A stretch of 64,000 bases of DNA from Cervus elaphus (lineage: Eukaryota; Chordata; Mammalia; Artiodactyla; Cervidae). Within the stretch, counting starts at the first letter, position 1; each line of letters begins with the position of its first letter. The notes under the pieces were generated by a model, which was given only the letters and a program-made list of their open reading frames with translations, had not been told where the DNA came from and did no database searches. Both the position numbers and the translations under genes were made by a program. The stretch covers positions 22,957,797 through 23,021,796 of the forward strand of contig NC_057816.1 in assembly GCF_910594005.1 (NCBI RefSeq), given 5' to 3'. Shown one piece after another: positions 24,001-35,535 of the stretch.

Positions 24001-24874
24001 AACACTCTCCGACATAAATCACAGCAGGATCCTCTATGACCCACCTCCCAGAATATTGGAAATAAAAGCAAAACTAAACAAATGGGACCTAATGAAACTT
24101 AAAAGCTTTTGCACTACAAAGGAAACTATAAGTAAGGTGAAAAGACAGCCCTCAGATTGGGAGAAAATAATAGCAAATGAAGCAACAGACAAAGGATTAA
24201 TCTCAAAAATATACAAGCAACTCCTGCAGCTCAATTCCAGAAAAATAAATGACCCAATCAAAAAATGGGCCAAAGAACTAAACAGACATTTCTCCAAAGA
24301 AGACATACAGATGGCTAACAAACACATGAAAAGATGCTCAACATCACTCATTATTAGAGAAATGCAAATCAAAACCACAATGAGGTACCATTACACACCA
24401 GTCAGGATGGCTGCTATCCAAAAGTCTACAAGCAATAAATGCTGGAGAGGGTGTGGAGAAAAGGGAACCCTCTTACACTGTTGGGGGGAATGCAAACTAG
24501 TACAGCCGCTATGGAAAACAGTGTGGAGATTTCTTAAAAAACTGGAAATAGAACTGCCATATGACCCAGCAATCCCACTTCTGGGCATACACACTGAAGA
24601 AACCAGATCTGAAAGAGACACGTGCACCCCAATGTTCATCGCAGCACTGTTTATAATAGCCAGGGCATGGAAGCAATCTAGATGCCCATCAGCAGATGAA
24701 TGGATAAGGAAGCTGTGGTACATATACACCATGGAATATTACTCAGCCATTAAAAAGAATTCATTTGAACCAGTCCTAATGAGATGGATGAAACTGGAGC
24801 CCCTTATACAGAGTGAAGTAAGCCAGAAAGATAAAGAACATTACAGCATACTAACACATATATATGGAATTTAG
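21055..24874 (+). pseudogene. L1 ORF2 (endonuclease and reverse transcriptase), one frameshift
   Basis: ORF2p nicks the target DNA and reverse transcribes L1 RNA there. About 1,272 codons, starting at ATG 21055. APE-type endonuclease residues are visible: NVNGLNAPT, LQETHL, VGDFNTPL, RIDHILGH and SDHSAV. The RT domain has GTRQGCPLSPLLFN and the catalytic FADD (about 23149-23163). The C-terminal Cys/His cluster CWRGCGEKGTLLHC lies near 24441-24482. The one break is a run of seven T at 22147-22153, one more than the frame allows. It creates a TGA at 22153-22155 between the endonuclease and RT domains. The rest is open to the stop at 24872-24874. A sequencing or assembly error in the T run cannot be excluded. 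Confidence 0.94.
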
Positions 24875-25189
24875 AAAGATGGTAACGATAACCCTATATG
24901 CAATACAGAAAAAGAGACACAGAAATACAGAACAGACTTTTGAACTCTGTGGGAGAAGGTGAGGGTGGGATATTTCAAAAGAACAGCATGTATACTACCT
25001 ATGGTGAAACAGATCACCAGCCCACGTGGGATGCATGAGACAAGTGCTCGGGCCTGGTGCACTGGGAAGACCCAGAGGAATCGGGTGGAGAGGGAGGTGG
25101 GAGGGGGGATCAGGATTGGGAATACATGTAAATCCATGGCTGAATCATATCAATGTATGACAAACCCACTGGGAAAAAAAAAAAAAAAA
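24875..25189 (+). other. L1 3' UTR and poly(A) tail
   Basis: The 3' UTR is short and ends at 'caaacccactggg' followed by A from 25174 to 25189. The copy at 1-2218 continues about 45 bases further before its A/T-rich tail, so this copy used an earlier 3' end. Confidence 0.85.
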
Positions 25190-25202
25190 GCTGATGCACA
25201 GA

Positions 25203-25380
25203 AATAGAAGGTTAGTAAACTTATATGAACATTTACACACCAAAAAAATTGATAGTCTATAAGAAATGAATAAATTCTTATAAACATACAATACAATCCA
25301 TTTCATGCAGCCAGCATTAATGTGATATTAAAGCCAGACAAAGATACTACAAGATTTATAGGCCCAACCCCTGAGGAATT
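25203..25380 (+). mobile_element. Old L1 ORF2 remnant, right part of the host of the young L1
   Basis: Continues the diverged ORF2 after the insertion: 'gatagtctataagaaatgaa' and 'aagccagacaaagatactac'. Confidence 0.65.
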
Positions 25381-25420
25381 CTGAATTCTTATTCAGCTGA
25401 AGAATACATAAGCATATATT

Positions 25421-25633
25421 TGTTGTTCTTCAGTGACTAAGTGATGTCCAATTCTATGCAACCCCATGCACTGTAGCCCAGCAGTCTCCTTGATTCACGG
25501 GATTCTCCAAGTAAGAAAACTGGAGTGGGTTGCCATGCCCTTCTCCCGGCGACCTTCCTGACCCAGGGATAGAATCTCATTCTTTTGCATTGGAGGCAGA
25601 TTTTGTACCAAATGAGCCACTAGGGAAGCTCCA
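25421..25633 (-). mobile_element. Bov-tA SINE, diverged
   Basis: Reverse Bov-A body ('ggagtgggttgccatgccct') and tRNA-like head ('ccagggatagaatctcattc', 'gagccactagggaagctcc'). Confidence 0.8.
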
Positions 25634-25758
25634 AACACATAATATATGCTTGAATTGTGAGTTTCATGGGATTGAAAATGATCTGAGCTAAGTCTGCACC
25701 ACATACACAAAAGGAAAAAATGAGCCTGCACCTGGTTAAGATAAATGTACTGCCTGGT

Positions 25759-28225
25759 TTTTTAGAACTAACACTCAAAAATGATGTATTTTTCATTATA
25801 GGGGACTGGAATGCAGAAGTATAAAGTCAAGAAACACCTGGAATAACAGGCAAATTTGGCCTTGGAGTATGGAATGAAGCAGGGCAAAGACTAATAGAGT
25901 TTTGCCAAGAGAACTCACTGGTCATAGCAAACACCCTCTTCCAACAACACAAGAGAAGACTCTACACATGGACATCACCAGATGGTCAACATCGAAATCA
26001 GATTGATTATATCCTTTGTAGCCAAAGATGGAGAAGCTCTATACAGACAACAAAAACAAGACCGGGAGCTGACTGTGGCTCAGATCATGAACTCCTTATT
26101 GCCAAATACAGACTTAAACTGAAGAGAGTAGGGATAACCACTAGACCATTCAGGTATGACCTAAATCAAATCCCTTATGAATATACAGTGGAAATGAGAA
26201 ATAGATTTAAGGGACTAGATCTGATAGACAGAGCCTGATGAACTATGGACAGAGGTTCATGACGTTGTACAGGAGACAGGGATCAAGACCATCCCCATGG
26301 AAAAGACATGCAAAAACGCAAAATGGTTGTCTGAGGAGGCATTACAAATAGCTGTGAAAAGAAGAGAAGTGAAAAGCAAAGGAGAAAAGGAAATATATTC
26401 CCATTTGAATGCAGAGTTCCAAAGAATAGCCAGAAGAGATAAGAAAGCCTTCCTCAGCGATCAATGCAGAGAAATAGAGGAAAACAATAGAATGGGAAAG
26501 ACTAGAGATCTCCTCAAGAAAATTAGAGATATCAAGGGAACATTTCAGGCAAAGATGGGTTCGATAAAGGACAGAAATGGTATGGACCTAACAGAAGCAG
26601 AAGATATTAAGAAGAGGTGGCAAGGATACACAGAAGAACTGTACAAAAAAGATCTTCACGAACCAGATAATCACAATGGTGTGGTCACTGACCTAGAGCC
26701 AGACATCCTGGAATTTGAAGTCAAGTGGGCCTTAGAAAGCATCACTACGAACAAAGCTAGTGGATGTGATGGAATTCCAGTTGAGCTATTTCAAATCCTG
26801 AAAGATGATTCTGTGAAAGTGCTGCACTCAATATGCCAGCAAATTTGGACGATGCAGCAGTGGCCACAGGACTGCAAAAGGTCAGTTTTCATTCCAATCC
26901 CTGAGAAAGGCAATCCCAAAGAATGCTCTAACTACTGCCCAATTGCACTCATCTCACACGCTAGTAAAGTAATGCTCAAAATTCTCCAAGCCAGGCTTCA
27001 GCAATATGTGAACCGAGAACTTCCAGATGTTCAGGCTGGTTTTAGAAAAGGCAGAGGACCCAGAGATCAAATTGCCAATATCCGCTGGATCATCAAAAAA
27101 GCAAGAGAGTTCCATAAAAACATCTATTTCTGCTTTATTGACTATGCCAAAGCCTTCGACTGTGTGGATCACAATAAACTGTGGAAAATTCTGAAAGAGA
27201 TGGGAATACCAGACCACCTGATCTGCCTCTTGAGAAGCATATATGCAGGTCAGGAAGCAACAGTTAGAACTGGACATGGAACAACAGACTGGTCTCAAAT
27301 AGGAAAAGGAGTCCGTCAAGGCTGTATATTGTCACTCTGCTTGTTTAACTTCTATGCAGAGTATATCATGAGAAACGCTGGGCTGGAAGAAGCACAAGCT
27401 GGAATCAAGATTGCTGGGAGAAATATCAATAACATCAGATATGCAGATGACACCACCCTTATGGCAGAGAGTGAAGAGGAACTAAAAAGCCTGTTGATGA
27501 AAGTGAAAGAGGAGAGTGAAAAAGTTGGCTTAAAGCTTAACATTCAGAAAACTAAGATCATGGCATCTGGTCTCATCACCTCATGGGAAATAAATGGGGA
27601 GACAGTGGAAACAGTGTCAGACTTTATTTTTTGGGGGGCTCCAAAATCACTGCAGATGGTGACTGCATCCATGAAATTAAAAGACACTTACTCCTTGGAA
27701 GGAAAGTTATGACCAAACTAGATAGCATATTGAAAAGCAGAGACATTACTTTGCCAACAAAGGTCCATCTGGTCAAGGCTATGGTTTTCCCAGTGATCAT
27801 GCATGGATGTGAGAGTTGGACTATGAAGAAAGCTGAGCACCAAAAAATTGATGCTTTTGAGCTGTGGTGTTGGAGAAGACTCTTGAGAGTCCCTTGGACT
27901 GCAAAGAGATCCAACCAGTCCATCTTAAAGGAGATCAGTCCTGGGTGTTCATTGCAAGGACTGATGCTGAAGCTGAAACTCCAGTACTTTGGCCACCTGA
28001 TGCGAAGAGTTGACTCACTGGAAAAGACCCTGATGCTGGGAGGGATTGAGGGCAGGAGAAGGGGACGACAGACGATGAGATGGCTGGATGGCATCACTGA
28101 CTCGATGGGCATGATTTTGAGTAAACTCTGGGAGTTGGTGATGGACAGGGAGGCCTGGCGTGATGCAATTCATAGGGTCGCAAAGAGTCAGACACGACTG
28201 AGCGATTGAACTGAACTCAACTGAT
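25759..28225 (+). mobile_element. BovB (RTE) LINE, long 5'-truncated copy
   Basis: About 2.5 kb covering most of the endonuclease, the whole RT and the 3' terminus ('gattgaactgaactcaactg'). Short flanking repeats tgcctggt at 25751-25758 and 28226-28233 form a likely target-site duplication. The GC-rich 5' region seen in the BovB at 31.6-32.7 kb is absent. Confidence 0.9.
25790..28209 (+). pseudogene. BovB ORF2-like polyprotein (APE endonuclease and RT), broken
   Basis: RTE-clade retrotransposon protein. Endonuclease remnants include HRNQIDYILCSQRW (about 25992-26033) and the GSDHELL block near 26080. The RT domain is open from 26297 to 27712, with FIDYAKAFDCVDHNKLW (about 27133-27183), GVRQGCILS and the catalytic YADD (about 27439-27450). 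The C-terminal part continues to 28209 in another frame, with GCESWTMKKAEH and a Trp-rich LWCWRRLLRVPW. Lesions seen: TAA at 25822-25824, a 2-bp loss near 26233 giving TGA 26236-26238, and one extra G in the run 27633-27638. It is not functional. Confidence 0.9.
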
Positions 28226-28233
28226 TGCCTGGT

Positions 28234-29170
28234 GTGATCAATTTAGCCCTCTACATTCTCCCTTGAAATCCATGGTGAGGCTCAAATAGTTAACCCTGCC
28301 TCTGTTGCTTGGGTGAACTTGTTAAAGAATTCCACCTTTTATTATGCACAGGGTAAAGTCTGCTTTGAGCACAGGGACCGTCTGACAGAATGTGATTTGC
28401 CGATTTCACTGTTTTATTTTGTGAGTGAGATTACATATCCAGAACATGCAGCCATTTGAAGCCCTGGCATCAAGCAATCCTTTTTCACTGCTGTCTCTTG
28501 TCAGAATCAATAATAGCTATTTGATACTTGCGTAAGGCATATTTATTACAAACACCATGAGAAAGGTCGATGCTACAAGATTTTGCTTTTCCTTTTAATG
28601 CAGTGACTTAGGAGGAATCAGTTTCATTTGGGATGTGCTAGAGAAATCAGTCTAAATGGCATCTGTGTGTGTAGTCATTAAACGTGTATGTGTTGCACTG
28701 CTGCTCAGATTTGCCTCAGAATACCACAAGAGAGAATTCAGCCCCTCATCATTTTAAGAAAATTTCTAAATTGCTTCATTCAGTTCCCAAAGTGATCAAT
28801 CGACTTTGTCTCATTACAAAATTCTCAGTTGAGGAACGGGAGGTAAAATAATCAGATATTATAATGAGGGCAGGGAGTCTGATCTCTATATGACTGGTGA
28901 ATGAGGACCTTTGAGATTAATTAACCAAAAATTATTTTATAATAGATGTCTTAATTCAAAGAGTTATTGTAGGATAATGTAAATGGTAACAAATTTACTT
29001 TAAATTTCTCACTAAAGGTCATCATGTTGGTAATTTTAAGAAACAAGGACATTTTCCTGAGTTTTCTTACTGAAATGGTGTTGATCTGCTTCTTCTAAAG
29101 TTAAATACACATTTTCATAAGATACAACAATATATTTAACCTCAAAAATGAAAACATGTCTCAACAAAGG
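28234..29170. other. Spacer, nothing recognised
   Basis: No ORF or repeat that I can assign. Confidence 0.5.
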
Positions 29171-29660
29171 ATTTGTACATACACGTGAATGACAGTTTCA
29201 TTTAGAACAGTAAAAAACTGGAAACAAGTGAAATATTCATAAATAAGTGAGTAAATAAATTGCATTATCTCCATAAGATGGCATATTTCAATAATAAAAA
29301 AGACAGGAATTCAAATACTCATCAGAACAGGGATGAATATCAAAAGCATTATACTAAGTGAAAAAGTCTAGACATCAAAGAGTTTACATTATAGATCCCA
29401 TTTATATAAAACTATTGAAAAAGCAAAACAAATATATAGTGAGAAAGAAGATAAATTCTTACCTGGGATGGAGTGTTTGGGGATTGACTACAAAGGGGTG
29501 TAAGCAAATTTTTGTCCTTAATAATGGTAGGTACGTGTTTAAATTTCACAATCCTCTTATGGTTACTAATGTATTATTTCACATAAAATTTAGAAATAAT
29601 AAAATATTATTGGCCAATACCTCTACCCACCACAATACACATCTGTACTTTGTGAGATGG
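29170..29660 (+). mobile_element. Ancient L1 3' end
   Basis: Diverged form of the 'aataaattgcattatctcca ... attatactaagtgaaaaagt ... gatcccatttatataaaact' L1 3' region. No open frame remains. Confidence 0.6.
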
Positions 29661-31465
29661 TTGTTATATACACAGAACTGAAACTTTGTTAAATTTGCTT
29701 TTTATTTTTAGTAGCTTCTTGGTGGATTCCCTAGCATTTATCACAAAAATGCTCATATAGTCAGCAAATACTGAACATTATTTCCTCCTTTCAACATGGA
29801 AGCTTTTATTTCTTTTCCTCAACTTTTTCCTCTGGCTGGAATCCTTAACTCAATACTGATTAGAAGCAGTCAGGACAAATATCTTTGCTTTGTTCTTGAC
29901 ATTAGGTGGAAAATGTATTAGTCAAGAGACAGAAACCACACAGTGATTTGAATAGAGAAATTTTAATATAAACATTTTAAATTGGGGATTAGAGTAACAG
30001 GAATTTAGCTCATGAGAACATAAGACAATTCTAAAGAATATAGGAATAGTAGATATAAGGAGGAATATTCTATCTAGGATGTTACAAAGACTTGAGGAAG
30101 GCCACTTCTGCCTAGCATGAGATCCAAACCTCCATGGAGACAGTGTGTCTTCAGAACTTGGGCTTAGGCAATTTTTTTCATCATCCATATTTTTCATGAT
30201 TCTTATGAGTTCTTTTATCTTTTGAACATATGATATGTAATTAAAAGAATTTCTTTTATGTCCATGTCTACGAATTCTAGCATTTGTCACTCTTCTGGGT
30301 CCTTGTATATTAACTTATTTTTACCTTAATCAAGGGCCTTATGTTTCAACTTCTTTATGTAACTGGGTATTTTTGATTCTGTGATGCAGTTATTTGGGAA
30401 AGCTTGCTTTTCAAGGCTTGCTATTAAGTTTTATTTGACCTGATCAGCCTCTAATCAATTGATAGTTTTGCTCCACTACTGAGACAAAATCTTCATACCC
30501 TATTCAATGTTCTTTGTAACACAACAGTTTTCCACTCTGGATGGTGGAACTATAAAACAGTTCTTAGCTCTATGGACCTCATGGGAGTGCTGCATTTTGG
30601 TATGCTTCTTTAGGGGGTTGGAACTTGTTCTGAGAGGTAGCTATGTAACTTCTGGATCATCTTGATTAATCAAAACCTTGGTTTCAGGCTTCTTTATTAT
30701 GTGTCTGGAGTAGTTTTCCTTGGTGGCTAATTCAGCCCCAGTTCTGAATGTGACCGCTCTTGGATCTCTACCAAACGTCCCATATCATCCCTGTTGGGAA
30801 GGTCAGAATTCAAAAAATTTCAGCTCTGAGTACTTGAAATATTTTTGCTTATAGCTTCCTACCGGTTATGATTGCTCCAGCATTTTACTTTGCCTTGTCT
30901 TGGGGAATTTCACAAATTAGTAGTTAATCATTTATTCAAGAGGACCCCGTGCAGATTTCTGGAGCACTTTCTCTGAATACCTCCTTCCTCTCTATGTTTC
31001 ACCCCACAAACCCTAGCCATTCTAATATCTCTGAAATCTGAATTCTGTCTCATTAGTTTAGCAAGCCTTCTATGAAAGTTTTTAAATCACCTTTCCTGTG
31101 CCCACGTCCAAAAATTCCACAAAAGGAAAAAGCCAGGGTGACCACAAGGCTAATTTGTTCATCTAGTTGGTTATTTTTTTCTTGCATTCGTCATAGACTT
31201 GTGATTCCTATTAGTATATCAAAAGTGTGGTTTTTACCTTTCTAGTAGTTTAAAGAGGTTGAGCAAGTGCTGCAAGTTCTGTAGCAGTTATTCATTCATA
31301 AATGGATACATCTTTTCCTTTTGATTCTGTGTAACATCACTGACTTTATGGTCACTAAAGTGCCATACGATGTCATCGATGCATTTTTTAATTATTATGT
31401 TTTTTGTATTTTATTTTATTATTCATGTCTTCTAAATATAAACTTTGTCTTTAATAATAAACATA
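29661..31465. other. Spacer, possibly containing old unassigned repeats
   Basis: No coding region. 29925-30130 has the look of an old repeat ('gtcaagagacagaaaccaca') but I cannot name it. The right end is AT-rich and runs into the T tract at 31478-31493. Confidence 0.4.
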
Positions 31466-31585
31466 TGACCTCCTCTTTTTTTTTTTTTTTTTCAGTTGTA
31501 TGCCTTTTTTCTTTTTTTTAATGGAAGGATGGTGGCTTTACAGAACTTTGTTGTTTTCTGTCAAACCTCAACATGAATCAGCCAT

Positions 31586-32734
31586 CAGTCAGTCAGCCAG
31601 TCAGTCAGTTCAGCCGCTCAGCCGTGTCCGACTCTTTGAGACCCCATGAATTGCAGCACACCAGGACTCCCTGTCCATCACCAACTCCCAGAGTTTACTC
31701 AAACTCATGTCCATCGAGTTGGTGATGCCATCCAACCATCTCATCCTCTGTCGTCCCCTTCTCCTCCTGCCCCCAATCCCTCCCAGCATCAGGGTCTTTT
31801 CCAATGAGTCAACTCTTTGCACGAGGTGGCCAAAGTACTGGAGTTTCAGCTTCTGCATCAGTCTTTCCAATGAACACTCAGGACTGATCTCCTTTAGGAT
31901 GGACTGGTTGGATCTCCTTGCAGTCCAAGGGACTCTCAAGAGTCTTCTCCAACACCATAGTTCAAAAGCATCCTTGATTCATGGACCAAACATTCCCAAT
32001 TCCTATCAATATTGCTCTTTACAGCATTGGACCTTGCTTCTATCACCAGTCACATCCACAACTGGGTATTGTTTTTGCTTTGGCTCCATCCCTTCATTTT
32101 TTCTGGAGTTATTTCTCCACTGATCTCCAGTAGTATATTGGGCACCTACCGACTTGGGGAGTTCCTCTTTCAGTATCCTATCATTTCGCCTTTTCATACT
32201 GTTCATGGAGTTCTCAAGGCAAGAGTACTGAAGTGGTTTGCCATTCCCTTCTCCAGTGGACCACATTCTGTCAGACCTCTCCACCATGACCTGACCTTCT
32301 TGGGTGGCCCCACACCGCATGGCTTAGTTTCATTGAGTTAGACAAAACTGTGGTCCATGTGATCAGATTGACTAGTTTTCTGTGATTATGGTCTTAGTGT
32401 GTCTGCCCTCTGATGCCCTCTCGCAACACTTATCATCTTACTTGGGTTTCTCTTACCTTGGACGTGGGGTATCTATGGCTACTCCAGCAAAGCACAGCTG
32501 CTGCTCCTTACCTTGGACGAGGGGTATCTCCTCAAGGCTGCCCCTCCTGACCTTGAATGTGGAGTAGCTCCTCTTGGCCCTCCTGCGCCCACGCCGCCGC
32601 TCCTTGGACGTGGGGTAGCTCCTGTCGGCCGCCTCCCCTGACCTTGGACATGGCTCCTCTGGGCCACTCCTGCGCTGTCGCAGCCTGGCGCTCTCGGTCA
32701 CCACCCCTGTCCTTGGGCGAGGAGTAGCTCCTCA
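31586..32734 (-). mobile_element. Internally deleted BovB with GC-rich 5' region
   Basis: 31586-31972 is the BovB 3' end in reverse. From about 31973 ('ccttgattcatggaccaaac') the sequence is what I recognise as the region upstream of the BovB ORF. It ends in a GC-rich array at 32450-32730 with repeated 'ccttggacgtggggtatct'-like units. The roughly 2 kb in between (endonuclease and RT) is missing. A 7-bp repeat, cagccat (31579-31585 and 32735-32741), flanks the element, so it inserted in its deleted form or lost the middle afterwards. Confidence 0.75.
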
Positions 32735-32741
32735 CAGCCAT

Positions 32742-32942
32742 GAAGTGAAGTCAAGTCGCTCAGTCGTGTCTGACTGTTTGCGACTCCGTGGACTGTAGCC
32801 TACCAGGCTTCTCCCATGGGATTTTCCAGGCAAGAGTACTGGAGTGGGTTGCCATTTCCTTCTCCAGAGGATCTTCCCCACCCAGGGATCGAACCCGTAC
32901 CTCCCACATTGTAGACAGACGCTTTACCATCTGAGCCACCAG
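32742..32942 (-). mobile_element. Bov-tA SINE
   Basis: Reverse Bov-A body and tRNA-like head ('gggatcgaacccgtacctcc', 'ccatctgagccaccaga'), placed exactly between the deleted BovB and the resumed L1 3' UTR. Confidence 0.85.
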
Positions 32943-34779
32943 AGGTATACGTAAATCCCTTCCCTTTTGAAACTCCTTTCCGTATCCTTCCCCACCCCAC
33001 CACTTTAGGTTGATACAGAGCTCCTGTTTCAGTTTCCTGAGTCATAGAAAGAATTTCCTTTGGCAATCTATTTTACATATGGTAATATAAGTTTCCATAT
33101 TTCTCTTTCCACATAGCTTACCCTCTCCTCCCTTCTGCCCATGTCAAGGAGTCTATTATCTATGTCTGTTTCTCCATTGCTGCCACATAAACAAACTCTT
33201 CAGTACCATTTTTCTAGATTCAATATATACATGTTAGAATATGATATTTATCTTTCTCTTTCTGACTTACTTCCCTCTGTATAATAGGTTCTAGGTTCAA
33301 CCACCTCATTAGAACTGAATCAAAGACATTCCTTTTTATGGATGAGTAATACTCCATTGTGTATATGTACCACAACTTCTTTATCCACTCATCTGTTGAT
33401 GGACATCTAGGTTGCTTCCATGTTCTTGTTATTGTAAATAGTGCTGCAATGAACAATGGGATACATGTGTGTTTTTCAATTTTGGTTTCCTCAGGGTATA
33501 TGCCTAGCATTGGGAGTGCTGGGTCACATGATTGTTTTATTCTTAGTTTTTTAAGGAATATCCATACTGTCTCTCACAGTAGCTGTTATCAGTTTACATT
33601 TCCACCAACAGTGCAAGAGTGTTCCCTTTTCTCCATACCCTCTCCAGCATTTATTGTTTGTAGACTTTTTGATGATAGCCATTCTGACCAGTGTGAAGTG
33701 ATATTTCATTGTAGTTTTGATTTACATGTCTCTAATAATGAGCAATGCTTAGCATCTTTTCATGTGTTTGTTAGCCATATCTATGTCTTCTTCTGAGAAA
33801 TATCTGTTTAGGTCTTTCTCCCACTTTTTGAGTGAGTTGTTTGTTTTTCTGGTATTGAGTATTTTTGAAATTAATCCTTCATCAGTAGGTTCATTTGCTT
33901 TTATTTTCTCCCATTCTGAGGGTTGTCTTTTCACCTTGCTTATAGTTTTCTTTGCTGTGCAAAAGCTTTTAAGTTTAATCAGGTCCCACTTGCTTACTTT
34001 TGTTTTTATTTCCATTACTCTAGGAGGTGGGCCATAGAGGACCTGGCTTTGACTGATGTCATCAAGTGTTCTGCCTATGTTTTTCTCTAAGAGTGTTATA
34101 CTTTCTAGTCTTACATTTAGGTCTGTAATCCATTTTGAGTTTAACTTTGTGTATGATGTGTTCTAATTGCATTCTTTACATGTAGCTGTCCAGTTTTCTC
34201 AGCACCATTTATTGAAGAGGCTGTGTTTGCCCCATTGTAGAGTCTTGCCTCCTTTGTCAAAAATAAGATACCCATAGGTGCATGGCTTTTCCCCTGGATT
34301 TTCTATCTTGTCCCATTGGTCTATATTTCTGTTTTTGTGCCAGAACCATCCTGTCCTGATGACTGTAGCTTTGTAATATAATCTGAAGTCAGGAAGGTTG
34401 ATTCCTCCAGCTTCAATTCCTCTTTCTCCAGATTGCTTTGGCGATTTGGGTCTTTTGTGTTTCAATATGAATTGTGAGTTTTTTTCTAGTTCTGTGAAAA
34501 ATGTCATTGGTAATTTGATAGGGATTGCATTGAATCTGTAGACTGCATTTGGCAGTGTAGTCATTTTCACAATATTGATTCTTCCTATCCAGGAACATGG
34601 AGTATCTCTCCATCTGTTTATGTCATCTTTGATTTCTTTCATTACTATTTTTTGATTTTCTGTGTACAGCTCTTTTGTCTCCTTAAGTAAGTTTATTCCT
34701 AGATATTTTATTCTTCTTTTTGTTGCAATGGTGAATGGGATTGATTCCTTAATTTCTCTTTCTGATTTTTCATTGTTAG

Positions 34780-35535
34780 TGAAAGGTTGTTGCTGAACGA
34801 TAAGACAATGGGATTCTTGGCCTCCGGAGGAGACAAATTCAATCCAGGGCCAGAGATGAGGCTGGATTACTCAGAGCTTTTGTGTAATAAAGTTTTGTTA
34901 AAGTATAAAGGAGATAGAGAAAGCTTCTGACATAGGCATCAGAAGGGGGCAGAAAGAGTACCCCCCTGTTAGTCTTCAGCTGGATGCTATATATTCACTA
35001 GCAGTCTGTTAATGAAAAGAAAGGAATGTCTTAAAACTCAGAATGGCACCAGGCCCCTCATCCATAAGATGCATTTTGGCATGAGATAATTCATCCCAGG
35101 CCATAAAACGATTGACTTGAATCTTGTAGAAGGGGAGATTGCCATACAAATAGTTTCATTTACATAGATTAGGGGAACAATATCTGAGTATAACACACTG
35201 GTTTGTCAAGTAGGTTCTGAGCCATTAGGCAGAACCGACTTGAAGACAGAGTCTGGGGTAAATGCATAGTACATTAACATAGCTTAAGACAACATTTCCA
35301 TAAGAAAAATGTATGGTTAACTCAAGGTTTGAGAATAGTTATCTTCAAGTGAAACCAGGTGTCATTATGGAAATAGTATTTCAAGAGAAACCTCCTTTTA
35401 AATTTGTATAGAGAAGTAAAAAAAATATCGCTAGTTTATTTCCTCCTGCTGCTTAAGAAAGATAAAAATGTCTGACACTTGCAGCCTATTTCCTCCATTT
35501 GGAGATCCCTGGCCTTCCTGCCTGTTACCATCTCA
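34780..35535 (-). mobile_element. Solo LTR of a ruminant endogenous retrovirus
   Basis: A 756-bp insert in the L1 that begins TG and ends CA. Flanking 4-bp near-repeats are ttag (34776-34779) and ctag (35536-35539). On the minus strand it has a compact U3, a polyadenylation-type signal near its end ('actttattacacaaaagctc') and a U5-like tail ending caacaacctttca, so that orientation is preferred. It resembles the bovine LTR class I know as BTLTR1 (ERV1-like), a match from memory. No gag, pol or env sequence is present, so it is a recombined remnant. Confidence 0.75.

Larger units (their letters stand above)
17755..25190 (+). mobile_element. Full-length LINE-1 (L1-BT type), young, two visible ORF lesions
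   Basis: It starts with ggaggagccaagaaggcgga, the usual L1 5' terminus, and ends in a run of about 16 A. Order: 5' UTR (17755-20076), ORF1 (20077-21003), short spacer, ORF2 (21055-24874), 3' UTR and tail. A 16-bp target-site duplication with one mismatch flanks it, and the empty site reconstructs a continuous older L1. The only lesions I can see in the ORFs are a stop in ORF1 and one extra T in ORF2. It is therefore a recent, nearly intact autonomous retrotransposon, probably not active in this allele. Confidence 0.96.

Noticed and set aside
34780..35535. Search for retroviral genes next to the LTR
   Set aside because: L1 sequence resumes immediately on both sides, so no internal proviral region is present.
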